From assembly GCA_035048495.1 (NCBI GenBank), contig CM068551.1, positions 22,074,248 through 22,138,247 on the forward strand: 64,000 bases of DNA. Direction: 5' to 3'. This DNA comes from Euptelea pleiosperma. Lineage: Eukaryota; Streptophyta; Magnoliopsida; Ranunculales; Eupteleaceae. Numbering within the stretch: position 1 is the first letter of the stretch; each line of letters opens with the position of its first letter. Positions 25,001-32,290 of this stretch are shown one piece after another. A model generated the notes under the pieces. That model was not told the DNA's origin. It saw only the letters and a program-made list of their open reading frames with translations, and did not search any database. A program made the position numbers and the translations under genes.

Positions 25001-28000
25001 TCATCCTCCACAGCATAGCACCAAAGCCATTTCCCCAAGAGAGCTTGATTCATCAAACGTAAGCTCTTTACCCCGAGACCTCCCACCTTCTTAGGGGCAC
25101 GGACAACTCTCCAATCCACCAGGGGGTACCCTTTCCCATCAACCCTTCCAAACCAAAGAAAACGACGATGCGTTTTCTCCACTCTCCTAATGACCCCAAC
25201 CAGCATGGAGAAGAGAGAGAAAGTATGTGGGGAGGTTAGAAAGGGTGCTCTTAAACAGGATGAGTCTACCTCCTTTGGATAGGTATTTCGCCTTCCAGAT
25301 TGCCAATCTCCTCTCACATCTCTCAATAACAGGGTCCTACATCACTAATGATCTGCAAAGGGCACCAAGAGGAAGACCGAGGTTGGTCGTTGGGAATGAA
25401 CCGACTGAAACGCCCAGGGACGATGCCAGGCTATAGGCGTCTTCTATCTCGCCTATGGGGAAAAGCTTACTCTTCTTGAGGTTCACCTTTAATCTGGACA
25501 CCGCTTCAAACAACCAAATCCCTTTCGAGGTATTGCATTGCTCCCTCGAAGCTCCCATGAAAACTAACATGTCATCTGCAAATTGTAAGTGAGAGATAAC
25601 TGGACCCGAAACACCTGCTTGAAAACCCAACATCACACTTCTATCAACAGCTCTGTCGATCAACCTGCTAAGAGCCTCCACCACAATGTCGACCAGGAAG
25701 GGAGACAGGGGGGCCCTTGCCTCAGGCCTCTCAAGCTCCTAAAAAAGCCGGCAGGCGATCCATTGACCAGAATCGAAAAGGAGGCCGTGGATACACACCT
25801 ATAGATCCATCTCCTCCAAGAATGACCGAACCCCATTCTCTGCATCAAATAATCGAAGAAATCCCAGCATAGATGATCATAAGCTTTTTCTAAATCAATT
25901 TTATAGATGATACCTGGCTCTTTCGACCTTATCCTCATATCAATGCATTCATTTGCCACTAGCACGCCATCCAAAATCTGCCTACCATGGACGAAAGCAC
26001 CTTGAGACGTAAAGATCCCCCCTAGGAGAATCTCTCTAAGTCTAGAAGCGTGGACCTTAGCCAAAACCTTGTAAAAACTCCCCACCAGACTGATAGGTCT
26101 TTAATCCGAGATGTCCAAAGCACCATGGCGCTTGGGGATGAGGACAAGGAAAGTAATGTTTGACCAGTGATCGAGAAAATCCGTCAGCTGGAACTCCTCT
26201 ACGGCTGCCATGAAATCACTTCCCCCAATCTCCCAATACTTACTAAAAAAAAGTGAGAGAGTATCCATCCGAGCCTGGGGCTTTATCCCCTTCCAACTCC
26301 TTAATGGCTTTGAGAACCTCCACCGGTCTCTCTAACCAAGAAGCCTAGGGTGCCGAGATGAAATCGAACACCAACTCATCCAACTCCGGTCTACAAGTAT
26401 GAGTCTCCGAATACATTCTGGAGTAATAATCTACCACTCCATTTCTGATGGATTCCTCATCCTTTAGACCACGGCCCTCAATCTCTATCTTAGAAATATG
26501 ATTATTCCTTCTACGGGCATTGGCGATACGATGAAAAAATTTAGTATTCCCGTCCCCCTCCTTAAGCCATCTCACTCTAGACTTTTGCCGCCAACTCACC
26601 TCCTCCATCTTAGCTAGGGATTGATAACTGCCCTTCAACTCCACTATCCAACATCTATCTTCCTCAGACAAAATGTTATCTTCTTCCTTCCTATCAATAT
26701 CTTCGATCGCAGACAAAATATTCTTCCTAAAGCTGCATTTCATATTCTCAATATTGGTTCAACTTATTTTAAAACCCTTGGACTCCAAAGAATTGCTCTG
26801 TTCCTCTAAAATTTTAGCTATGCATTTACCTTCTCTTTAGTCTCGTCAACCAAGGTAGTTAAAGGCGCAAGGCGCACTTAAGGCGCTAGGACCTCTAGCG
26901 CCTGAGGCGCAAGGCGCAAGGCGAGGCACGCGCCTGATTGAAGTGAGGCGCAATATTAAAAGTTATAAGAAATATAAAAAAATAAAGAAAACTAACGTCA
27001 TAAAATAACAAAACAAGTAATCATTAGGCCATAAAACATAAAAGATAGCAAATATCAAAAATCTCAAGTAACCCAAAAGCAGTTCTAGTTAACATTGTCA
27101 TTATCTAATACAAAACAAGTAACCAAAAAACCATAAAACATATAAGATAGCAAATGTTCAAAATTTCAAATAGCCCACAATTAGTTCTAGTTAACATCAC
27201 CATCATTTAAAATATAATCATTAGCTTAGCTTCATCCCATCATCATCAAATGTGTTAGCATCCTCAATATATTCTTCTTCTGTCTCCTCCGAATTGGCCT
27301 CTTCCTCTTCCAGTTCCCTTATTAAAGCCCTTGCTCTTACTCTTGACCTTGATCGTGATCTAGTATTGGATGTTGATTCACCAACTCTCGCAACAATACT
27401 CCATCTCAAGCTATTATCCTCAAACATCAATTCATTTTCTGCTACTCCACCTTCTATTTCCATCTCCCCAAGTAGTCATTCATTGCTTTCATCAATGTCT
27501 TTCAATGAGATAGGTTCAATTGTATCTCTTCTATCATACCGATGTTTAATATAATAGGCCAAAGAACAAAAATTTTACAAAAAAACATGTATTTTAATGA
27601 GGCGCGCGCCTTACTAAACGCGCCTCGCCTTAACCCTTCTAAGGCGCTTTAGGTGTGCCTGGAGCCTGAGGCGCGCGCCTTGACTACAAAGTCGTCAACT
27701 AATATTATGTCATCTATAAATAACATACACCAAGGGACCCTTTTTCATATGAGCAGTTACTTCATCTATAATTAAAGGAAAAGTGATACCAATTCAAGGC
27801 TGATCCTTAGTATAAACCCTAATATGACTCGACACTCGCTTGTCCCACCCCCAGCTATTCTCACACTACTAGGCAACCTATAAATCCATGTGGCTACATT
27901 AATAGTTGCTTGTAGAATTTTAACGACAAGCTCTAGTTGTAGGATGTAGTTGGCAGTTTTGTTTGGTCTACCAAGGCTTGAGATGCAGCAGAGAAGTCAA

Positions 28001-28690
28001 TGAATTGATAGATGAAATTCTTAAGGAAAGGCAACAGCAGCGCCTATAAAATGAGAGCAGAGTGGTATTCCGCATGTAAACCAGAGCATCCTCCAAGTAA
28101 CTACCTCCATCAAGGAAAATATGACTAGTGGCCACTCGGGTAACCTACATTGACAATGACACCCAACCAAGGGCACAGGATCACAGAATTACTATACTAC
28201 ACTTCTCAACAAAAACAACCCATAATTTTAAATAGTGATAAAATTTCAATATTGAGTACCATACAAACAAATACCACCTTGTTTTTGCTTCAAACCTAGT
28301 AAAATCAATGTCTGAACCAGTCAACCCATCTCAAATTACCTTCCCATTACTTGGTATAAACATCTAAAAAACTTAAAAAATACATTTTTTTTACTTCGAT
28401 GCTCCAAAAAATAAACCATTGAAAGCATTAATTGGATTTAAAACAAACAAAATTACCAGTAATGTGTGTTTGATTCATCAAAGTTACATCTTTCAAAGAT
28501 AAGGTGCAAAAAGTAATGAAATGTCGAACCTTGTAGGGGACGCTGCAAAGTCATGTCTCCCCGACGACGACGGTACGGATTCTGCAGCAGCAGCAGCAGC
28601 AGCAGAAGCAGGAGACGATGAAGAAGGAGAATGAGAATGAGATAGCCCGACCTTCTCTTTTATGTCCTTAAGCAATGTAACCCATTTCAT
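1..28690 (-). CDS. SPI: SPIRRIG-type class-A BEACH protein, N-terminal half (partial gene)
   Basis: This is a multi-exon gene read right to left. Exons deduced from GT..AG borders and family similarity: 28690-28530, 22724-22655, 22551-22466, 20281-20146, 20050-19994, 18937-18761, 11656-11465, 11306-11241, 5395-5281, 5036-3853, 3220-2515, 2425-2323, 2215-1097, 991-1 (continues off the window). The start is the ATG of [16 protein letters not shown], the family N terminus; an in-frame ATG lies 24 bases upstream. The visible 1,720 codons hold armadillo-like helical repeats and a concanavalin-A-like (LamG-type) segment. The PH-BEACH, BEACH and WD40 modules should lie to the left. Known family role: plant class-A BEACH proteins act in endomembrane trafficking, cell shape (trichomes) and P-body/mRNA control. 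Exon phases agree throughout except exon 13, which has one surplus base. The paralogue BCHA1 cannot be excluded. Confidence 0.9.
1097..2215 (-). CDS. SPI: BEACH gene exon 13, LamG-like segment, with an apparent one-base frameshift
   Basis: The first part (2215 to about 1933) reads [20 protein letters not shown] through [20 protein letters not shown]. That frame stops at TGA 1929-1927. The second part (about 1930 to 1097) is open in the next frame and reads [14 protein letters not shown], then [20 protein letters not shown] and [20 protein letters not shown], the concanavalin-A-like region. The exon is 1,119 bases, whereas junction phases on both sides require 1,118. The likely surplus base is in GGG at 1930-1932. 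No GT..AG intron of usable size can bridge the two frames. Confidence 0.85.
2323..3220 (-). CDS. SPI: BEACH gene exons 11 and 12
   Basis: Exon 11 (3220-2515, 706 bases) starts [20 protein letters not shown] and carries helical-repeat sequence including [20 protein letters not shown] and [20 protein letters not shown]. Exon 12 (2425-2323, 103 bases) reads [20 protein letters not shown] then [13 protein letters not shown]. The 89-base intron between them has normal GT..AG ends on the minus strand, and the phases (1, then 2) fit their neighbours. Confidence 0.88.
3314..3633. mobile_element. Degenerate hAT-like MITE with GTCTCG motifs in BEACH intron 10
   Basis: The right end reads TTTTAAACCTTG, like the other hAT-type MITEs here. 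The left end (CAGTTCAAAATC) is a weak partner. The interior repeats GTCTCG/CGAGAC several times. No clean 8-bp target duplication is seen. A purine/pyrimidine tract of TGCATG and TATG repeats follows at 3636-3675. Confidence 0.35.
3853..5036 (-). CDS. SPI: BEACH gene exon 10 (large helical-repeat exon)
   Basis: An open exon of 1,184 bases. It starts [20 protein letters not shown], passes a serine-rich low-complexity stretch ([20 protein letters not shown]), then enters the strongly conserved core with [40 protein letters not shown] and [20 protein letters not shown]. It ends at ...EDVTQ before the donor at 3852. No disruption is seen. Confidence 0.9.
5281..5395 (-). CDS. SPI: BEACH gene exon 9
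   Basis: A short exon reading [20 protein letters not shown] then [18 protein letters not shown]. It has a TCTAG acceptor and a GTAAGTG donor, and ends in phase 1, matching exon 10. It is separated from exon 8 by a 5.8-kb intron full of LINE and LTR remnants. Confidence 0.88.
5690..6612 (+). mobile_element. L1-type LINE 3' fragment (zf-RVT tail) in BEACH intron 8
   Basis: Broken reading frames encode the C-terminal end of an L1 ORF2, the reverse-transcriptase zinc-binding region with [10 protein letters not shown] followed by the [18 protein letters not shown] tail. A poly-A run at 6599-6610 marks the 3' end. Several stops and frameshifts show it is dead. A 33-base direct duplication (AGACTTTGTATTCC unit) lies at 6378-6443. 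Confidence 0.75.
6880..7200. repeat. Degenerate MITE-like repeat
   Basis: The ends read CAATGTTATTAAAATGAT on the left and TCATTTGAATAAAAACTTG on the right, loosely inverted. The interior has several TTACGATT/AATCGT words. It is interrupted by a 100-bp segment with a T-run (6960-7060) that looks like another tail insertion. Related sequence occurs at 10085-10190. Confidence 0.35.
7257..7651. repeat. Two-copy tandem repeat, about 185-bp unit
   Basis: The unit starting TTAGTGAGTGTTTTTACTAA at 7261 recurs as TTAGTGGGTG from 7446, with the same order of inner words (TTTAATATCTCAACTT, then TTTAATAAAGC). The copies have diverged by small indels. No coding potential is seen. Confidence 0.6.
7674..7983 (+). 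mobile_element. SMART/TRIM-like miniature LTR retrotransposon
   Basis: Two direct repeats, 7674-7802 (129 bp) and 7856-7983 (128 bp), each start TGTTG and end TTAACA. The first is followed at once by TGGTATCAGAGC (7803-7814), the complement of the plant methionyl tRNA 3' end used as primer site by copia elements. The inner part is only about 53 bp and includes GGTTCAAGTCC. Flanks GATAC (7669-7673) and TATAC (7984-7988) look like a 5-bp target duplication with one change. It has no coding capacity. Confidence 0.7.
8383..9600 (-). mobile_element. L1-type LINE ORF2 C-terminal fragment
   Basis: A long open piece (9446-8490, 318 codons) begins [20 protein letters not shown] and covers the post-RT region and zf-RVT motif ([30 protein letters not shown]) to the ...[10 protein letters not shown] terminus. 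Upstream similarity continues after a frameshift to about 9600. The T-run at 8385-8391 is the poly-A tail in this orientation. It is 5'-truncated: there is no endonuclease or RT core. Confidence 0.8.
9715..10075 (-). mobile_element. Short L1 LINE 3' fragment
   Basis: The minus-strand frame 10175-9861 contains [20 protein letters not shown] followed by KEEDIQGV, the same C-terminal ORF2 segment as the neighbouring L1 copies. It appears to split an older repeat: pieces with AATCTTACGAT and CTAGGCAA flank it and also occur near 6890-7190. Confidence 0.6.
10190..11240. other. BEACH intron 8, remainder
   Basis: AT-rich intron with no recognisable gene. The only structure noticed is a direct duplication of a 26-base word (CTTGTAGCAAACGCTGCA and following bases) at about 10611 and 10658. 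A CT/T-rich stretch (11095-11140) lies near the 5' end of the intron in gene orientation. Confidence 0.5.
11241..11656 (-). CDS. SPI: BEACH gene exons 7 and 8
   Basis: Exon 7 (11656-11465) starts [20 protein letters not shown] and includes [20 protein letters not shown]. Exon 8 (11306-11241) reads [20 protein letters not shown]. Both are in phase 0 and joined by a 158-base intron. They lie between the two biggest transposon-filled introns of the gene (intron 6 on the right, intron 8 on the left). Confidence 0.88.
12119..12319 (-). repeat. copia 3' LTR
   Basis: 201 bp, TG...CA. It matches the right-hand LTR closely outside a short (GA)n tract at about 12147-12169. In transcription order this is the downstream LTR. 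Confidence 0.93.
12320..12331 (-). other. copia polypurine tract
   Basis: GCTTGAGGGGGAG on the minus strand immediately precedes the 3' LTR. Its position and composition are those of the plus-strand primer site. Confidence 0.75.
12327..12934 (-). pseudogene. copia RNase H remnant
   Basis: A long open piece (12890-12327) has GYTDADWAG, the [20 protein letters not shown] motif, [20 protein letters not shown] and the copia C-terminal ADVFTKAL. The upstream [18 protein letters not shown] start is in a different frame (12934-12716). Confidence 0.85.
13083..13719 (-). pseudogene. copia reverse transcriptase remnant
   Basis: Part one (13719-13456) has [20 protein letters not shown] and [20 protein letters not shown]. 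Part two (13280-13083) has the catalytic [11 protein letters not shown] motif and [20 protein letters not shown]. The 175 bases between them are out of frame with stops. Confidence 0.82.
14187..15045 (-). pseudogene. copia integrase remnant, catalytic Glu lost
   Basis: The HH of the zinc-binding pre-integrase lies near 14965 ([13 protein letters not shown]). Core motifs [20 protein letters not shown] and [20 protein letters not shown] supply the first two acidic residues. The third, normally the Glu of NGVAERK, reads NGVAGRK. The frame change between 15045-14818 and 14882-14187 and this substitution both mark it as inactive. Confidence 0.8.
15159..15536 (-). pseudogene. copia protease remnant
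   Basis: Contains [11 protein letters not shown], the DSGA active site of the copia aspartic protease, with downstream VSVSKL-like sequence before a stop. Its natural job is cleavage of the element's own polyprotein. It is cut off from both gag and integrase by stops. Confidence 0.8.
16037..16450 (-). pseudogene. copia gag remnant
   Basis: Encodes a copia-type gag N terminus: [20 protein letters not shown], then [20 protein letters not shown] and [14 protein letters not shown] before a stop. The later gag part, including a zinc-knuckle remnant ([17 protein letters not shown], 15774-15580), is in other frames. Gag would form the cytoplasmic particle; this copy is broken. Confidence 0.8.
16616..17014. 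mobile_element. hAT-type MITE nested in the copia leader, CGAAACATT array
   Basis: A perfect 8-bp target duplication ATTGCAGG (16608-16615 and 17015-17022) flanks inverted ends CAAGGTTTAAAATTTCG and CGAAATTTTAAACCATG. The 399-bp body is little more than repeats of CGAAACATT(A/C) and TGTCTCGG in both orientations. The 8-bp duplication and CAAGG terminus place it in hAT. It must be younger than the copia element. Confidence 0.85.
17269..17280 (-). other. copia primer binding site
   Basis: On the minus strand, TGGTATCAGAGC follows directly after the 5' LTR end. It is complementary to the 3' end of plant methionyl tRNA, the usual copia primer. Confidence 0.85.
17281..17555 (-). repeat. copia 5' LTR with expanded GA microsatellite
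   Basis: 275 bp. The 74-bp excess over its partner lies in a GA-rich tract at about 17306-17405, interrupted by GGG and AGGA. Point differences from the 3' LTR outside the tract are few, so the insertion is not very old. Confidence 0.92.
17561..18760. other. BEACH intron 6, 3'-flanking part right of copia
   Basis: AT-rich, about 1.2 kb between the copia target duplication and exon 6. No gene or named repeat was recognised. Confidence 0.5.
18761..18937 (-). CDS. SPI: BEACH gene exon 6
   Basis: A 59-codon exon, [20 protein letters not shown] onward to [10 protein letters not shown]. The acceptor is TTTACAG and the donor GTAACT; phase 0 at both ends. The next exon lies 7.1 kb away because of the copia insertion. 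Confidence 0.87.
18938..19993. repeat. BEACH intron 5 with GT microsatellite and primer-site-like inverted repeat
   Basis: A (GT)n tract occupies about 19004-19037. At 19400-19416 CTCTGATACCAATTTGA is the exact reverse complement of TCAAATTGGTATCAGAG at 19475-19491. The second contains TGGTATCAGAG, as in copia primer sites, and a degenerate third version lies near 19590. A GAGAGGGA tract lies at 19860-19897. No coding sequence. Confidence 0.55.
19994..20281 (-). CDS. SPI: BEACH gene exons 4 and 5
   Basis: Exon 4 (20281-20146) completes a split Met codon and reads [20 protein letters not shown] then [20 protein letters not shown]. Exon 5 (20050-19994, 57 bases) reads [19 protein letters not shown]. 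Donors are GTTTGT and GTGAGC. Both match the conserved N-terminal region of class-A BEACH proteins. Confidence 0.87.
21545..21646 (+). pseudogene. Dynamin-related protein (DRP1) first-exon fragment
   Basis: ATG opens [17 protein letters not shown] and then YTVLGDY, closely matching the N terminus of plant DRP1 GTPases, and then stops at TAG 21644. The upstream 120 bases read like a leader and the downstream bases like an intron, so this resembles a copied genomic piece rather than a retrocopy. It lies antisense in intron 3 of the BEACH gene. The GTP-binding G1 motif is absent. No transposon ends were fixed around it. Confidence 0.5.
22080..22135. repeat. CA microsatellite
   Basis: Two CA runs (about 22080-22092 and 22112-22134) separated by a short spacer in BEACH intron 3. 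Probably length-variable. Confidence 0.8.
22466..22724 (-). CDS. SPI: BEACH gene exons 2 and 3
   Basis: Exon 2 (22724-22655) reads [20 protein letters not shown] and ends SEK. Exon 3 (22551-22466) reads [20 protein letters not shown] then ANVAQLVT. Acceptors are GCAG and donors GTTTTA and GTAAGC. The split AGA and ATG codons with exons 1 and 4 are restored exactly. Confidence 0.88.
22725..24010. other. BEACH intron 1, proximal to exon 2
   Basis: AT-rich intron. A short segment with TTGAGGCGCCTAGAG (about 23348-23362) hints at a degenerate hAT-like repeat. No supported gene is seen. Confidence 0.45.
24673..26740 (-). mobile_element. L1-type LINE, 5'-truncated, nested in the RTE element
   Basis: The poly-A tail shows as a T-run at 24673-24681. 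Pieces in order: linker with [20 protein letters not shown] and [17 protein letters not shown] (26743-26345), RT with [20 protein letters not shown] (26085-25660), RT loop QFADDMLVF (25684-25337), and post-[22 protein letters not shown] (25326-24841). Frameshifts between the pieces and loss of the endonuclease make it inactive. Confidence 0.8.
26851..27691. mobile_element. Non-autonomous hAT element with GGCGC arrays and a transposase-tail remnant
   Basis: An 8-bp target duplication TCGTCAAC (26843-26850 and 27692-27699) is perfect. The ends are CAAGGTAGTTAAAGGCGC and GGCGCGCGCCTTGACTAC. Dense GGCGC/GCGCC words fill the outer 90 bases at each end. The inner minus-strand frame 27463-27221 ([20 protein letters not shown], then an acidic Glu-rich tail with DANTFDDDG) resembles the C-terminal tail of plant DUF659-type hAT transposases. 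That assignment is inference from composition and word order. Confidence 0.75.
27961..28529. other. BEACH intron 1, next to exon 1
   Basis: AT-rich intron without a recognised gene or element; short T-runs only. Confidence 0.4.
28530..28690 (-). CDS. SPI: BEACH gene exon 1 with start codon
   Basis: Starts [20 protein letters not shown], a signature N terminus of this family. A serine/proline stretch and a run of alanines encoded by a GCT repeat (about 28570-28605) follow, so this segment is a coding microsatellite likely to vary in length between individuals. It ends ...AASPT plus two bases of a split Arg codon at donor 28529. A second in-frame ATG at 28714 would add eight residues. Confidence 0.88.
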
Positions 28691-29300
28691 CGTTTTCCGA
28701 GAAGATTGAAACATGTGAGATTGTCATCAGAAGTAGCTCCTCCTTCGGCAGTCCATCTAAACCCCTAGATCGAAGCCTTCTAGAACGATCTAGGAGGATC
28801 TCAAAGCTCAATATCTCTCTCTCCAATATCTTTCCAATTTCTCTACCAAAAAATTTAAAAAAAAAAAAAAAGAATGTATGATTGGAGTTGTTGATAAACA
28901 GATCGATCGACCGAAGTTGATCGATGATCGAGAGCAGCAAGATCTGATTTTTTTTTCTTTCTTTTTCTCTCTGCGTGTGATCTTTTGTTGCTGCTCTGTC
29001 TCTCTTTTTTCTCAGATGTTTTTTTTCTTTACTTTTGCCCTAAAATTGGATTAGCGAATAAAACGCGTCTTCGGTTGAGAAAGAAAGGCGAAGAAGAGAC
29101 TCTGCGTGCCTGTTTTCGGACGGCCTCTCCGCGCCTTGTTTCGCGCTCTATATCTCCTCTCAACTCCTCTGCCACGTCAACGTGGGATCCACGTCTGTTA
29201 GAGTGCCACGTGGCGCGTCGTGATCGAGGTACCAGACGTGTGAGCCTCTTTCTCGTCTCTCTCACCTGTTTGGGTTCGTGCTATTGGTTTTTAAGATTCT
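28691..29300 (-). promoter_or_regulatory. BEACH gene 5' leader and proximal promoter region
   Basis: This is the upstream side of the BEACH start. It holds CT/T-rich tracts typical of plant leaders (28840-29030), an upstream ATG at 28940 that opens a 90-codon frame overlapping the main start out of frame (ends 28668), and a cluster of ACGT cores around 29170-29215 including a perfect G-box in CCACGTGGCG (about 29205). The transcription start cannot be placed from sequence alone. Confidence 0.4.
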
Positions 29301-29474
29301 TTAAAATTACCAAACTAACCATTGATTTTGCATAAATGACAAATGGATAATGTTGAAAAGAGCTATTACCCGGTGTTTTAAAGTGTGCTAGTTGCGAACC
29401 TTCTCAACTAAAGTAACTACCTTTGATTGACTTTCTTAGATTGGGACCCTCCTTTCAATTGGGTCCCACCTGAG

Positions 29475-29829
29475 GAGTAAACCTTTGAAGAACGCGAGCA
29501 ATATGAGCTACGTGTCACACTCTTAGAGGACTCACTCTAACCGTATGGATGTTTGGACAATCCCTAGGTGAACTTATAAACCAAAAATCAGTCTGATTAG
29601 TGATTTCAAACCTTTGGATCTTTGTACCTCAAATAATGGTCAATATGCTCAAATTCCCACGGTTAAAATCAATCCATGAAAATAACTCCAATCCAACGCA
29701 TAATAATCACTAATTAGGCTATTTTTCAGTTTGTAGGTCCACCTAGGGATTGGCCAAACATCCATACGGTCAGAGTCTTCCAAGAGTGACACGTGGCTCA
29801 AATTGTACGCTGTCATCAAAGTTTTACTC
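29475..29829. mobile_element. MULE-like foldback MITE upstream of the BEACH gene
   Basis: The ends are GAGTAAACCTTTG and CAAAGTTTTACTC. The target duplications are 9 bp with one change: CCACCTGAG (29466-29474) and CCACATGAG (29830-29838). The two long arms are inverted copies of each other (GTATGGATGTTTGGAC... and its complement, with AAAAATCAGTCTGATTAGTG inside). The right arm contains the G-box core CACGTG. Confidence 0.7.
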
Positions 29830-29839
29830 CCACATGAGA

Positions 29840-30740
29840 TAAATTGGTGAAAATTCAACCCTATTTGATGATCATAGCCATCTGATTTTTTTTTTAATAG
29901 GGACCCACCTTTCAATCTATTCCTAGGTTCAACTATTTCAAATGGTGGCAATACCAACCCATAATGCATGCCACCTGTTACTCTAAACGCCCAATTAGAG
30001 TGTCTCCCCCTAATCATGAATTTGAAGATTTAAAACTAATTCCCTCTTCACGAAGGAAGGATTCAACATATGGACTTAGTTAATGGGTCTATACTCTAGA
30101 CATCCACGTCATACCAAATTAAAAAAGCGGCAAATCACCTAGCGAAAACAAAGTTAGATAAAGATATCCCACTTGTGAACTTTTTTTTTTTTTTTAGAGT
30201 CCAGACTCCAGACCGTTGATGGTCATCGGGATTCACACTGCACAAATCTCGAGGATATTTAAAAGTTTGACACGCGACCAAAGGTTAAAAAAGAAAAAGA
30301 AATCCCCAATAGAGACAAACAGCTAAGGTTGTAAAAGCTTGATTAGGTCAATCTGCTACACTACACATTTTGCTTTACTTTTCGTCGAAGGGAGGGGTAA
30401 GAGTAGGTAAGGGAAAGGCGGAACCCAAACACAAGAAGAGTCTAACATTGGACCAAATCAGCTTAAGAACATGGGGCTAAGGTCATTTTTTGTATAAACT
30501 ATGTATTCATGAATGCGACGTGCGTGTATTATTGGGCTTGTAGTTGGACAGGTTCCAAGTCCAACATGAGAAATATCCTAGCCCGGGAATTGACTTGATC
30601 CACGCACAAACACCACGAATGCATTAGGTTGGTGTGAACTGTGAACCCTATCTTAATTGGAGGTCGGCGGTTGAATCCCACGTGGGTAGGTTTCCTCGAA
30701 GTGTGATGGGAATCATGGCAATTGAAATTACCTCTGAGGG
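29840..30740. other. Intergenic stretch, nothing identified
   Basis: AT-rich, with a T-run at 30181-30195. I see no coding sequence or element boundaries that I can defend. Confidence 0.4.
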
Positions 30741-30744
30741 TATT

Positions 30745-31500
30745 AGGTGTGTCAATTTGTACTCGATTAACCCATACCCAATAGGAACTGGTCCAGTTTT
30801 TTTTCAGAAATATAGTACGAAAATCATTTTATTTATTTATTCACATTTTTTATATAACACATGGGTACCCGATAAGAGAACTGAATAGTTGTCGGTTTTG
30901 GAGGTTGTCAATTTGTACCTGATTAACCAATACCTAATACGAACCCATCCCAAATATCTTGGCCAAAAGAACCGGAAAGATAGGTCTGGAACCAGAATAT
31001 GTAATAGGTTTCGGTTCTTGGGGCACTAATATCTAGACCTAATCTGAACCGAACCGATAGGGCTTCGAAATATAGAATGAAAATCTTTTAATTTATTTAT
31101 TCACATTTTTTATATAACACACGGGGTAACCGATAAGAGAACTGAATAATTATCAGTTTTCAAGGGTGTCAATTTGTACCCAATTAACTAATACCCAACA
31201 GTAACAGGTCCCGATTATCCTGGCCAAAAGAAGCGGAATTGATGGAATCCGGAAACGGAATATGTAATAGGTTTCAGTTCTTGGGGACTAATAATACCTA
31301 GACCTGATCTGATCTGAACTGAACCGATCCGATAGGACTTGGAACCAATAGTAGTGACAAAGATGGTAGGCTTTTTCAAAAATATAGTATGAAAATCATT
31401 TAATAATTTCATATTTTTGTATAACACACGGGTATCCGATAATATGTTCCGGTTCTAGGTACATTGATACCCAAATCGGAACCGACACGTTGACACCCCT
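30745..31500. mobile_element. hAT-like repeat with internal tandem units
   Basis: The ends are TAGGTGTGTCAA and TTGACACCCCTA. The possible 8-bp flanks (GAGGGTAT, ACGGGGAT) agree at only five positions, so the insertion is old or the ends are slightly off. Inside, a unit starting GTCAATTTGTACC and containing ATACCCAA and a TATATAACACA word is repeated about three times (30748, 30908, 31168). Confidence 0.5.
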
Positions 31501-31869
31501 AACGGGGATAGCCCACGACAGTAGCGCCTTACAGGTCGTGCATTCCGGCCGCAACTGAGTTGCCTGGCCGAAAGAAGAAAAGGAATTGAATTGATCCAAA
31601 AAGAGTACCCCTACCTTGTGTTGCAGTAAACTACCCCAACTCATGCATCTACAATGTACCAGTTTGCAGTGCACCATGATATAACCAAACCATATGATAT
31701 TGGAGGGTTAGCCCAACTGTAGCCATCCTGATGGAGAAACTACAACAAATAATTTGTCGTTTTTCCATCTACATTTACAGCGCCTTACAAGCTTTCCTAG
31801 TGGGATAGACCTAACCACATATCCAAACACCCAATAAATATTTTTAAGCACAGTATTTATTCAGACACG

Positions 31870-32120
31870 TAGCCCGTGTAGGCTACCATGCACTCCATTC
31901 ATGGGTTCCATCGAACATGGATTTAGGTATCGGGATATATGGGTGCCAATTTCGATCTGGATCGCCCCGATCCAAACTTTGCTGATCGCCCACAATATGA
32001 GCCATGTGACACATTTTGTAGAGGACGATGACCGTTTGGATGTTTGGCCACGGGCCTACAAACCAAAAATCATGTCTGATTAGTGATTTCAAACATTTGG
32101 ATCCTTGTACCTAAATAATG
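31870..32120. repeat. Foldback-family fragment (left-arm type)
   Basis: Contains the GATGTTTGGCC, AAAAATCATGTCTGATTAG and TGAGCCATGTGACACATT words of the MULE-like foldback family, but without readable termini or target duplication. Confidence 0.5.
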
Positions 32121-32149
32121 GTCAGTCTTGGACGAGAGAAACCAAGAGA

Positions 32150-32290
32150 GTGAGAATTTTTTTGAAGAGGTGGGATTTTTTAAGCTGCGATCAAGCGCCA
32201 ATTATCGCGCGCCCCTAATATCCCCAATGGGTATTTGCAGCGGGCGATAATTGGCACATGATCGTGGCTTCAAAATTTTTCTCAGAATAT
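32150..32290. repeat. Short GC-rich inverted repeat
   Basis: Arms CGATCAAGCGCCAATTATCG (32188) and CGATAATTGGCACATGATCG (32244) face each other across a short spacer, with TTTTTGAAG / CTTCAAAATTTTT outside. Related stem-loops occur at 39830-40020 and 63610-63770. Confidence 0.6.

Larger units (their letters stand above)
24015..27960 (-). mobile_element. RTE-type LINE, split by an L1 and a hAT element
   Basis: Three separated pieces join into one RTE-like ORF2. The right piece (27960-27700) includes LFIDDIILV at the RT catalytic loop. The middle piece (26842-26735) carries on as DETKEKVNA and ends near EYMKC-like sequence. The left piece (24660-24020) has [31 protein letters not shown] and [20 protein letters not shown], the RTE C terminus. 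Many stops are present. The order of insertion is RTE first, then the L1 and the hAT element into it. Confidence 0.7.

Noticed and set aside
27252..27554. Plus-strand serine-rich open frame
   Set aside because: Antisense shadow of the acidic transposase-tail-like frame on the minus strand.
29029..29335. Open frames on both strands beside the BEACH promoter
   Set aside because: GC-richer promoter/leader region gives chance open frames; no recognisable protein.
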